DNA from: CAZZEX01 sp964653285
Lineage (GTDB): Bacteria; Chloroflexota; Anaerolineae; B4-G1
Length of the DNA: 64,000 nucleotides
Direction: 5' to 3'
Assembly: GCA_964653285.1 (NCBI GenBank)
Contig: CAZZEX010000008.1
Coordinates: 12,309 to 76,308 of the forward strand
The translations under genes were made by a program, and so were the position numbers. Below are positions 8,151 to 15,300 of this stretch, in pieces (position 1 is the first letter of the stretch; every line of letters begins with the position of its first letter). Under the pieces are notes generated by a model, which was given only the letters and a program-made list of their open reading frames with translations, ran no database searches and had not been told where the DNA came from.

Positions 8151-9111
8151 TTTCCAATAGCGCACCCAACGCCCCCTCGTCCTCAAAGTGCTCCCGGTAG
8201 CGGGCGACGAATTCGGCCAGGGTGTAGTGGTGGCTCTGGGGGCCGGGCTGTTCCAGCGTGTAGGTAGCGGCCAGCGCTCCAATTCCCCCCGCCAGGCCCC
8301 AGGGAAGGCCCAGGGCCAGCCCCTTGATCAATCCCGCCCGGAAAGCATCCCCCACACCGGTAGGGTCGTCGGTTCGCCGGGGAGGCACCGGGGAGATGGC
8401 GTGGAGGGTGTCCCTTGCCCAGATATGCGCTCCCTCCGCGCCTAATGTGACGACGCAGGCGCGGGCCGGGGCGAACCGGACAGCCTCGGCGCTCAACCCC
8501 GTCTTCTCCCGCAACATCTCAAACTCGTACTCGTTGACCACGAGCAGGTCGCATCCCTCCAGACCAGCCCGCAAATCTTCGCCGGATAGGCGGATGATCT
8601 GCTGGCTAGGGTCATACAGGTAGGGGATGCCCAGTTCCCGGCACTCGACGGCGTACTTCACCATCGCCTGGGGGTCGTTGGGGGAGATAGTCGCCAGGTC
8701 AATCTGCTCAACTTCCAAATCGTGGAAGGAGAGGTCGCGGGCGCGGGCCATCGCACCGGTATAGAAACTGGCGATCTGGTTGCCATCCTGGTCGGTGTTG
8801 ACGAAGAAGGAGGCGGTGAACAAATCGGATTCATCGCGAGTAAGAGAGGTATCCACCCCGTGCTGCTCCAGCCAGGCGCGGTACTCGCCAAAATCCTGCC
8901 CCACGGTGCCCATCAGCCGGGGCTGCTCCCCCAGCAGCGCCAGGTTGTAGGCGATATTGGCCGCACATCCTCCTCGCTGCCGCCGCATCTCATCTACCAG
9001 GAAACTCAGAGAGATGTGGTGTAACTGCTCGGGCAGGATGTGCTCGGCGAAACGACCTGGAAAGGTCATCAGATAGTCGTAGGCAATGGATCCTGTAACA
9101 ATAATGTTCAT
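8140..9111 (-). CDS. adoK: Adenosine kinase, PfkB family
   Basis: The 323-residue product is a PfkB-fold sugar kinase that closely resembles the mycobacterial type of adenosine kinase. The start IVTGSIAYDYLMTFPGRF, the middle DPSQQIIRLSGEDL and the anion-hole motif DDPTGVGDAFRAG are all in place, with Asp of GVGD as catalytic base. It would phosphorylate adenosine to AMP in the cytoplasm. That fits a window that also encodes adenosylhomocysteinase and MtnA, enzymes that release or recycle nucleosides from SAM products. Its start overlaps the glycosyltransferase stop by ATGA. Ribokinase-like activity on another nucleoside is the main alternative. Confidence 0.88.
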   Translation of the reverse strand: MNIIVTGSIAYDYLMTFPGRFAEHILPEQLHHISLSFLVDEMRRQRGGCAANIAYNLALLGEQPRLMGTVGQDFGEYRAWLEQHGVDTSLTRDESDLFTASFFVNTDQDGNQIASFYTGAMARARDLSFHDLEVEQIDLATISPNDPQAMVKYAVECRELGIPYLYDPSQQIIRLSGEDLRAGLEGCDLLVVNEYEFEMLREKTGLSAEAVRFAPARACVVTLGAEGAHIWARDTLHAISPVPPRRTDDPTGVGDAFRAGLIKGLALGLPWGLAGGIGALAATYTLEQPGPQSHHYTLAEFVARYREHFEDEGALGALLETGC

Positions 9112-9827
9112 AATGCCCTCCGGACGACACGACTCATCGGCAGAAGCCGGTCACGAACGATGACTTTTAACGCCCACAGCCCGTCCCACGGGCGGATCTT
9201 CTTCCCCTCGGCGATGGTGCGCGGGCAGTAGGAGATAGGTACCTCGACGATCTCATGTCCGACCCGCAGAATTTTGCCGGTCAACTCGAAGTCCAGGTCG
9301 AACCCCGCCCCGGTCAGGTTAAGGGACTTCAGGACGTCCACCCGCACCATTTTGGCTGCCGTCGCCACGTCGGTGAGACGTGCGCCGTAGAGGAGGTTGG
9401 TCAACCCGGTGAGGAGGCGCACCCCCAGGTAGTTGGCCACGTACTTGTAGACCGCCCGCCCGCCCAGGGTGCGGGAGCCGTAGATGGCGGCGGGATGCTC
9501 GTTGGCGACCCGCTCGAGGAAGAGAGGATACTCGGCTGGGTCGTACTCCAGGTCGGCGTCCTGGATGATGGCGTAGTCGCCGGTACAATGGGCGATACCG
9601 GTGCGCACTGAGGTGCCTTTCCCCAGATTGCGCGGCTGGAAGATAACCTGCACGTCCGGCAGATTCAGCCTTTGTAGTAGTTCCCGCGTTCCGTCGGTGG
9701 AGAAGTTGTCCACGATGATGCTCTCTCTCTCCCACTCCGGCCCCAGGTCTACTGACCGAACGCGCTCCAGGACGGTCAGGACGGTGTCTCGTTCGTTGTA
9801 ACAGCAGATGATGATGGATAGTTTCAT
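9108..9827 (-). CDS. Glycosyltransferase family 2
   Basis: The 239-residue enzyme has the GT-A start LSIIICCYNERDTV, a nucleotide-sugar segment IIVDNFSTDGTREL, and the metal-binding QDADLEYDP. Overall it looks like dolichol-phosphate mannosyltransferase or polyprenyl-phosphate glucosyltransferase without the C-terminal membrane helices. It probably moves a sugar onto a lipid or glycan in the surface-polysaccharide pathway encoded upstream (rfbF, rfbG, rfbH). It sits 26 bp after rfbH and overlaps adoK by ATGA. Donor and acceptor cannot be told. Confidence 0.9.
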   Translation of the reverse strand: MKLSIIICCYNERDTVLTVLERVRSVDLGPEWERESIIVDNFSTDGTRELLQRLNLPDVQVIFQPRNLGKGTSVRTGIAHCTGDYAIIQDADLEYDPAEYPLFLERVANEHPAAIYGSRTLGGRAVYKYVANYLGVRLLTGLTNLLYGARLTDVATAAKMVRVDVLKSLNLTGAGFDLDFELTGKILRVGHEIVEVPISYCPRTIAEGKKIRPWDGLWALKVIVRDRLLPMSRVVRRAL

Positions 9828-9829
9828 GT

Positions 9830-9863
9830 GAATTGCGAATGGCGAATGGCGAATTACGAATGG
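9830..9863. repeat. Degenerate tandem repeat between rfbH and the glycosyltransferase gene
   Basis: The tract iterates GAATTGC, GAATGGC and GAATTAC in near-heptamer steps. It includes the last codons of rfbH and fills the short junction. Confidence 0.75.
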
Positions 9864-11173
9864 ATTTGGAAAAAGTCGGCAAATGTTTCCAGTATGTAGG
9901 CGATGCGAGCGTCGTCCAGGCCGGGGTAGACGCCGACGAAGAAGGTGGAGCGCAGGACGAGGTCGGAGTTCGGCAGATCTCCCACGGTACGGTGCTCAAT
10001 GTGGCGATAGCCGGGCTGCTGGACGATGTTACCGGCGAACAGGAGCCGCGTCTCGACGTTGCGTCCTTCCAGGAAGGTGGTCAGGTCGTGGCGGGTGAAG
10101 GGCGCACCGGGCCGCACGGTGATGGGGAAGGCGAACCAGGAAGGATCGGCCCGCCCACTCCAGGCCGGCAGGATCAGGAACTCCTCGTAGGACCTCAGCC
10201 CCTCGTAGAGGCGGGCGAAATTGCGTTTGCGGGCAGCGATGAAATCCGGCAGTTTGTCCAACTGTGCCAGCCCGATGGCGGCCTGCACGTCGGTCATCTT
10301 GAGGTTGTAGCCAATCTCGACGTAGAGGTAGCGATGATCGTAGGGCTCGTCCAGGCCGGGGATCTGCCACTCGAAGCGGCGACCGCAGGCCCCTTCGGGG
10401 GGACTGTCGTGGCGGCACCAGCAGTCGCGGCCCCAGTCCCGCACACTGCTGGCGATGCGGGCCAGGTATGGGCCGTCGGTGAGCACCGCGCCGCCCTCGC
10501 CGGTGGTGACGTGGTGAGCGGGGTAGAAACTGAGCGTCGCCAGGTCCCCGAAGGAGCCAACCATCCGCCCGTCATAGGTGGTCCCCAACGCGTCGCAGGC
10601 ATCCTCAATGACGTAGAGGTCGTGGATGCCGGCGAACTCCATCACCGGCTCCATCTCGACCGGGTTGCCCAGCGTGTGGGCGAAGAAGAGGGCACGGGTG
10701 CGGTCGGATAGGGCTGGCTCCAGTTGCTCTGGGTCCAGATTGTATGTCCCCACCTGGCAGTCCACGAACACTGGCACCAGGCTGTTTTGGACGATAGGGG
10801 CGACAGTGGTGGGGAAGCCCACTGCAGGGGTGATGACCTCGTCGCCGGCCTGCAACGGGCGCTCCAACCGGTGCGAGCAAAGCGTGGTGAGCGCCACCAG
10901 ATTAGCCGAGGAGCCGGAGTTGACCGCCAGCCCGTGGTGCACGCCGATGTACTCCGCCAGCCGCTGCTCGAACGCTTCGGCGCACGGGCCGGCGGTGAGC
11001 CAGAAGTCGAGGCAGGCGTCCACGGCGGCTATCAGTTCCCGCTCGTCGTAGACCCGGCCGGCGTAGTTGACCCGCGTCTCGCCGGGGATGAAGGGGTGGG
11101 GAGCGTGAGCCGCGCGGTAATATTCGGCGACGAGCGTGTGGATTTGTTCCCGTAGTTGGTCGCGTTTGTCCAT
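9854..11173 (-). CDS. rfbH: CDP-4-keto-6-deoxyglucose 3-dehydrase (RfbH/E1 type)
   Basis: The 439-residue protein belongs to the DegT/DnrJ aminotransferase fold. In the active-site segment SFYPAHHVTTGEGGAV the usual PLP lysine is a His, the hallmark of the RfbH/AscC (E1) dehydrases, which use PMP and remove the C3 hydroxyl instead of transaminating. DCWC followed by ACGRRF supplies three Cys in the region that binds the [2Fe-2S] cluster in E1; I do not see a fourth. It acts on the product of RfbG to make CDP-3,6-dideoxyhexoses. The partner reductase (RfbI/E3) is not in this window. Confidence 0.92.
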   Translation of the reverse strand: MDKRDQLREQIHTLVAEYYRAAHAPHPFIPGETRVNYAGRVYDERELIAAVDACLDFWLTAGPCAEAFEQRLAEYIGVHHGLAVNSGSSANLVALTTLCSHRLERPLQAGDEVITPAVGFPTTVAPIVQNSLVPVFVDCQVGTYNLDPEQLEPALSDRTRALFFAHTLGNPVEMEPVMEFAGIHDLYVIEDACDALGTTYDGRMVGSFGDLATLSFYPAHHVTTGEGGAVLTDGPYLARIASSVRDWGRDCWCRHDSPPEGACGRRFEWQIPGLDEPYDHRYLYVEIGYNLKMTDVQAAIGLAQLDKLPDFIAARKRNFARLYEGLRSYEEFLILPAWSGRADPSWFAFPITVRPGAPFTRHDLTTFLEGRNVETRLLFAGNIVQQPGYRHIEHRTVGDLPNSDLVLRSTFFVGVYPGLDDARIAYILETFADFFQIHS

Positions 11174-11176
11174 TGG

Positions 11177-11218
11177 TATGTGAGTAGGTGAGTAAATGAG
11201 TAGATGAGTAGGGAGTAA
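11177..11218. repeat. Degenerate tandem repeat upstream of rfbH
   Basis: GTGAGTAG, GTGAGTAA, ATGAGTAG and ATGAGTAG follow each other in 8-nt steps and fill most of the 54-bp gap between rfbH and the SDR gene. Confidence 0.8.
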
Positions 11219-11227
11219 GCGTGATGC

Positions 11228-12187
11228 TTAGACATCGCCGGGAACCCCCTGCGCCCACGCTATTGCGTGCTTTAATCCTTCCTTCAGTCTTATCTGCGCC
11301 CGCCAGCCAGTCAGCCGGGCCGTGCGTTCGGCGTCGGCCGCCAGGCGCATCACCTCGCCAGGGCGGTAGGGGAGGGCTCCCGCCAGGATGCGCCCCTGTG
11401 CTCCCGTCATCACCCACACGCGCTCCACCACCTGGCGGACAGTGTGGGCCTGCCCCGTCCCCAGGTCCAGGCTTTGCCCCTCGATCCCCGGTGCGGTCGC
11501 TGCGGCCAACATTCCCTCCACCACGTCCCCTACATAGATGAAATCTCGCCTCTGTTCCCCGGGCGTCATCGAGAAGTCCTCGCCCGCCAGCGCTGCGCGG
11601 ATGGCAGAGGGAATGAGCGTGCGCGCGGGCTGCTCCGGCCCGTAGACCTGGAAGGGGCGCACGGTGACGACGGGCAAGCCGTGCACCCGCCAGTACATCC
11701 GCCCGAAGGCCCAGGCGGCCACCTTTGAGGCGGCGTAGGCATTGAAAGGGTCTAACCCCTCAACCGCTAACTGCTGACTGCTAGCCGCTGACTGCTGACT
11801 TGCCCCGTACTCGTAGCAGGTACCGGCGAGCACCACCCGCTGCACATCCCGCCCCCGCAGCGGTTCCAGCAGGTGCACCGTACCACCGGCGTTCACCGCC
11901 AGCGCCACCGCCGGGTCCACGCCGGGGTCGGTCACGCCGACGGCGGCCAGGTGGAACACCATGTCGGGAGCAGCACCTTCTACCACCCGCCGGACACGCT
12001 CCGCGTCCTGCACGTCCAGGGAGACGTGCTCGACCTGGGGTGGCAGGTCGGCGACCCGCTCCGGCGGCTCTCCGGGGTAGACCCCGGCCCAAACCTCCAC
12101 TCCGGCCTCGATCAGCCGCCGGGTCAGGTGGCGTCCGATGAAGCCGGCCGCGCCGGTGATGAGTACGCGCTTCCCCGCCCAAGCCAC
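11228..12187 (-). CDS. NAD-dependent epimerase/reductase (extended SDR)
   Basis: About 319 residues. VLITGAAGFIGRHLTRRL is the nucleotide-binding GxxGxxG, VFHLAAVG follows, and YAASK is the catalytic Tyr-x3-Lys. RDFIYVGDVVEG is a usual late motif. In an rfbF-rfbG-rfbH setting it may be the last reductase or epimerase making a CDP-abequose, paratose or tyvelose type sugar, but the exact product is not decided by sequence. A tract GASQQSAASSQQLAVEG near residue 140 is encoded by a tandem repeat (11761-11801). The start is uncertain: upstream codons are pure repeat, so I chose GTG 12187; TTG 12205 is also open. Confidence 0.85.
   Translation of the reverse strand: MAWAGKRVLITGAAGFIGRHLTRRLIEAGVEVWAGVYPGEPPERVADLPPQVEHVSLDVQDAERVRRVVEGAAPDMVFHLAAVGVTDPGVDPAVALAVNAGGTVHLLEPLRGRDVQRVVLAGTCYEYGASQQSAASSQQLAVEGLDPFNAYAASKVAAWAFGRMYWRVHGLPVVTVRPFQVYGPEQPARTLIPSAIRAALAGEDFSMTPGEQRRDFIYVGDVVEGMLAAATAPGIEGQSLDLGTGQAHTVRQVVERVWVMTGAQGRILAGALPYRPGEVMRLAADAERTARLTGWRAQIRLKEGLKHAIAWAQGVPGDV
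11761..11801. repeat. In-frame degenerate tandem repeat inside the SDR gene
   Basis: Words of the type CTGCTGACTG and CTAGCCGCTGACTG iterate through 41 nt, giving Gln/Ser/Ala-rich residues just before the substrate region of the SDR protein. It keeps the frame open. Confidence 0.75.
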
Positions 12188-12206
12188 CAATCTACCAACT
12201 ACCAAC

Positions 12207-13196
12207 CTACTGGTTCAGAAACTCCCGATACCATCCCAGCGTTCCCCGCAGCCCCTCCTCGAGTGAGTAGCGGGGATTCCAGCCCAACACGCGGTGGGCC
12301 TTGCTGCTATCCAGGTACTGAGCCTGAATCTCGTTGGGTGCATCGGCCAGCACCACCGGCTCCAACTCCGGGTGGCCGGACACCGCGATGATGGCTTGCA
12401 CGATCTCCAGGACGGATTTGGGATCGTCCATCCCAAAGTTAAACGCCTCGCCTCTCACCGCCGGCTCGCCCAGACGCCCAGCCAACATCAGATAGGCATT
12501 CACCGCATCCTGGACGTAAAGATAGTCGCGCACCATAGTTCCATCGGAGCGGACGATAGGACGCTCGCCTCGGATGACGCTGCGTATCGTGCCTGGGAAG
12601 AGGCGGCTCCAGTTGAGGTCCCCGCCGCCGTAGAGATTGGCGCAGCGGGTGACGGCGACTGGCAGGTCGTAGGTGGCGGCGTAGGCGCGGGCGATGAGGT
12701 CGGCGCAGGCTTTGGACACATCGTAGGGATAGCAGCCCAGCAAGGGAGCATCCTCGGTATAGGGCAGTTCCTCGTGCACGCCGTAGGCCTTGTCCGAGGA
12801 GGCGACCGCCACGCGGGTCACTTTGGGCGAACGCCGGGCGGCCTCCAGCATCGTCCACGTGCCCTTGACGTTGGCCTCGAAGGTGGAGAGGGGAGCGCGG
12901 TTGGCGATGGGGACGATGGTCTGGGCCGCCAGGTGAAAGACGGTGTCAATCTCGTACTCGTTGAGCGCCCGCTCGACCAGCGCGTAGTCGGTCACACCGC
13001 CGTGCACGATGGCGATGCGGTCCTGATACCCGGACCTGCACAGTTGAGAGAAGGGCACCTCGTCGCGGATAAGGCCGACGACGGAGGCTCCCGCCTCGAC
13101 CAGTGCGATGGTCAGCCAGGAGCCCAGAAGGCCGGCGCAGCCGGTGACGAAGACAGGGCGGTCAAGCCAGAAGGAGTCTGGTTGCTTGTTCATCAT
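12207..13196 (-). CDS. rfbG: CDP-glucose 4,6-dehydratase-like SDR
   Basis: The 329-residue protein begins with PVFVTGCAGLLGSWL (Rossmann GxxGxxG), carries VASSDKAYG in the substrate region, and YPYDVSKACAD with the Tyr-x3-Lys pair. These match RfbG, which turns CDP-glucose into CDP-4-keto-6-deoxyglucose with bound NAD. It is somewhat shorter than the typical 355-360 residues. It follows rfbF after 90 bp and precedes the SDR and rfbH genes, as expected for the CDP-dideoxysugar pathway. Two adjacent ATG codons (13196, 13193) can start it. Confidence 0.88.
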   Translation of the reverse strand: MMNKQPDSFWLDRPVFVTGCAGLLGSWLTIALVEAGASVVGLIRDEVPFSQLCRSGYQDRIAIVHGGVTDYALVERALNEYEIDTVFHLAAQTIVPIANRAPLSTFEANVKGTWTMLEAARRSPKVTRVAVASSDKAYGVHEELPYTEDAPLLGCYPYDVSKACADLIARAYAATYDLPVAVTRCANLYGGGDLNWSRLFPGTIRSVIRGERPIVRSDGTMVRDYLYVQDAVNAYLMLAGRLGEPAVRGEAFNFGMDDPKSVLEIVQAIIAVSGHPELEPVVLADAPNEIQAQYLDSSKAHRVLGWNPRYSLEEGLRGTLGWYREFLNQ

Positions 13197-13286
13197 CTTG
13201 CTTTCAAGTTATGCTGCCAGAGCCACGAAGAACCCCCACTCCAAAAAGAGAGAGTTGTTCTCTTACGCTGCTCACTTTGGTAGTCA

Positions 13287-14069
13287 CTACCATATCTTCC
13301 AGGGTGCACTTTCGCGCCAAAGGGCGTTCATCTCCTGCGTATCCTTGAACGTGTCCATCGCCTGCCAGAAGCCGGTGTGTTCGTAGATAGCCAATTGACC
13401 TTCGGCGGCCAGTCGTTGCAGAGGCTCTCTTTCCAATATCACGTCGTCATCTTCCCCAAAATAATCGAAGACCTCCCGCTCGAAGACGAAGAAGCCGCCG
13501 TTGATGAGCGCGTCTACCAGAGGTTTCTCCTCAAAGCCGGTGACCAGTCCCTGGTCATCGGTCCGCAGCACGCCGAAGCGGGAGAAGGAGTGCACGCCAG
13601 TCAGAGTGGCGATGCGGCCCATGCGGCGGTGGAAGGCCAGTAGCGCCGCCAAGTCAATATCGGCCACACCGTCGCCGTAGGTGACGAAGAAAGTATCGCT
13701 TTCGATGTAGCGGGCCACTTTGCGGATGCGAGCCCCGGTCTGCGTGTACATGCCGGTGTCGGCGAAGGTGATGCGCCAGCCCCCCTCAGGATGGGCATCG
13801 TGGTACTCGATGGTCGGCGCAGCGCCCAGCGTGAGCGTGAAGTCGCGGGTCAGTGGGCCGTACTCCAGGAAGTACCGCTTGATGTCCTCCCCCCGGTATC
13901 CCAGCGCCAGGACGAAGCAGTTGAAGCCTTGAGCGGCGTAGATTTTCATCACGTGCCAGAGGATGGGTCGGTCGCCCACCTCGACCAGCATCTTAGGCCG
14001 CTCGTCTCCCATGCGGATGCCCATTCCGCCGCAGAGGATGACGATAGGGAGAGATTCTGCTTCAGACAT
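13287..14069 (-). CDS. rfbF: Glucose-1-phosphate cytidylyltransferase
   Basis: The 260-residue enzyme makes CDP-glucose from CTP and glucose 1-phosphate, the first step toward CDP-dideoxysugars. VILCGGMGIRMGDERPKML is the nucleotide-binding loop, VTYGDGVADIDL the metal/nucleotide Asp region, and GFWQAMDTFKDTQEMN the family-typical C-terminal motif. Length and order match RfbF closely. It starts 9 bp after the mtnA stop, so the two are almost surely on one transcript. Confidence 0.95.
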   Translation of the reverse strand: MSEAESLPIVILCGGMGIRMGDERPKMLVEVGDRPILWHVMKIYAAQGFNCFVLALGYRGEDIKRYFLEYGPLTRDFTLTLGAAPTIEYHDAHPEGGWRITFADTGMYTQTGARIRKVARYIESDTFFVTYGDGVADIDLAALLAFHRRMGRIATLTGVHSFSRFGVLRTDDQGLVTGFEEKPLVDALINGGFFVFEREVFDYFGEDDDVILEREPLQRLAAEGQLAIYEHTGFWQAMDTFKDTQEMNALWRESAPWKIW

Positions 14070-14078
14070 TGCGATTCA

Positions 14079-15116
14079 TCATGTTCGTGCTACAGCTCTT
14101 CTCAGGCTCACCTCGAACGGCGGGTAGGCGATGCCGTTTTCGGTGATGATGCCGGTGACGTAGCGATGCGGTGTCACGTCGAAGGCCGGGTTCGCCACGC
14201 GCACTCCCTCTGGCGCGATGGGCCGACCCTGGTAGGTGACTCCAGTTACCTCCTCAGCCGGCCGTTCCTCGATCGGGATGTCATCTCCAGTAAGCAGCGA
14301 GAGGTCAATCGTGGAGGTAGGCACACACGCATAGAAGGGAATGCCATTGGCCTGCGCCACGACCGCCAGTTTGTAGGTACCGATCTTATTGGCCACGTCC
14401 CCATTGATCGCCACCCGGTCGGCCCCCACCAACACGATGTCCACCTGCCCGGTGCGCATGAAATGACCGGCGGCGTTGTCGGCGATGAGGGTGAAAGGGA
14501 TGCCCAGTTGCTGCAATTCCCAGGCGGTGAGCCGGGCTCCCTGGAGGCGCGGCCGCGTCTCGTCCACCAGCACGTGAACCCGTCTGCCCTGCTCGTGCGC
14601 GGTGCGGATGACGCCCAAGGCAGTGCCGTAGCCCACCGTCGCCAGCGCGCCCGTGTTACAGTGATGCAAGATCCTGTCGCCATCTCGAATAAGTGCCGCA
14701 CCGTGCTCTCCCAGCCACCTATTGACCTCGACGGCCTCGTTGGCCAACACCTGAGCCTCGGCCAGCAGCGCGCCGGAGATAGCGGAGGGATCGGGCTCGG
14801 CCTCGGCCCGTCGTAGCAGGCGTGCCACAGCCCAGGACAGGTTGACCGCTGTGGGGCGGGCGGTGCGGAGGATTTCAGCCGCCGCGCGCAGGTCGGCCAG
14901 CAGCCTGTCCCGATCCTGTGCCTGGCTCTTTCGTGCGGCCAGCGCCATCCCAAAGGCGGCCGCCGCACCGATCGCCGGTGCACCCCGGATCACCATCGTG
15001 CGGATGGCCTGGGCTACCTCGCGGTAGTCTTCGTACTCGACCAGGCGGAACTCGGTCGGCAGGAGTCTCTGGTCAATCATCCGCACTTTGCCGTCGTGCC
15101 ACTCAACACTGCGCAC
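14079..15116 (-). CDS. mtnA: Methylthioribose-1-phosphate isomerase
   Basis: The 345-residue product isomerises 5-methylthioribose 1-phosphate to methylthioribulose 1-phosphate in the methionine salvage pathway. The catalytic Cys is in HCNTGALATVGYGTALG and the catalytic Asp in VGADRVAINGDVANKIGTY; RGAPAIGAAAAFG is the usual N-terminal motif. The start is GTG at 15116, with GGAGGA 12 nt upstream. It leads an apparent operon with CDP-sugar genes and adoK. Related eIF2B-like proteins exist, but the Cys and Asp motifs argue for true MtnA. Confidence 0.95.
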   Translation of the reverse strand: MRSVEWHDGKVRMIDQRLLPTEFRLVEYEDYREVAQAIRTMVIRGAPAIGAAAAFGMALAARKSQAQDRDRLLADLRAAAEILRTARPTAVNLSWAVARLLRRAEAEPDPSAISGALLAEAQVLANEAVEVNRWLGEHGAALIRDGDRILHHCNTGALATVGYGTALGVIRTAHEQGRRVHVLVDETRPRLQGARLTAWELQQLGIPFTLIADNAAGHFMRTGQVDIVLVGADRVAINGDVANKIGTYKLAVVAQANGIPFYACVPTSTIDLSLLTGDDIPIEERPAEEVTGVTYQGRPIAPEGVRVANPAFDVTPHRYVTGIITENGIAYPPFEVSLRRAVART

Positions 15117-15155
15117 CGTAACCTCGGTTCCTCCGTATCACAACACTGGTGCACT

Positions 15156-15184
15156 ATGGTAACACGAGCGAACCGCTTTGTCAA
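15156..15184 (-). promoter_or_regulatory. Sigma70-type promoter of the mtnA-rfb operon
   Basis: On the minus strand a perfect TTGACA is followed after 17 bp by TACCAT. It lies about 40 bp before the mtnA GTG and is the only convincing promoter before adoK on this strand. Confidence 0.7.
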
Positions 15185-15230
15185 ACGCCCTCTGTGGATG
15201 CATGCTGCCGTGAACCCCGGTGCCAACGAC

Positions 15231-15265
15231 AATGCGGCCGCACCCCCAATCGGCACTGCCGCATT
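15231..15265 (-). terminator. Hairpin between rpoC and mtnA
   Basis: AATGCGGC (15231-15238) pairs perfectly with GCCGCATT (15258-15265) around a 19-nt loop that can pair further. It lies 35 bp past the rpoC stop. There is no T-run, so termination is only inferred from position. Confidence 0.4.
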
Positions 15266-15300
15266 ATGTGAACCTCGAAGTCACTTCTATGTCGTTCAGG

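Noticed and set aside
13197..13286. AGAGAG-ttgt-TCTCT stretch between rfbF and rfbG as a terminator
   Set aside because: The stem is very short and the gene order and strand favour read-through in one operon.
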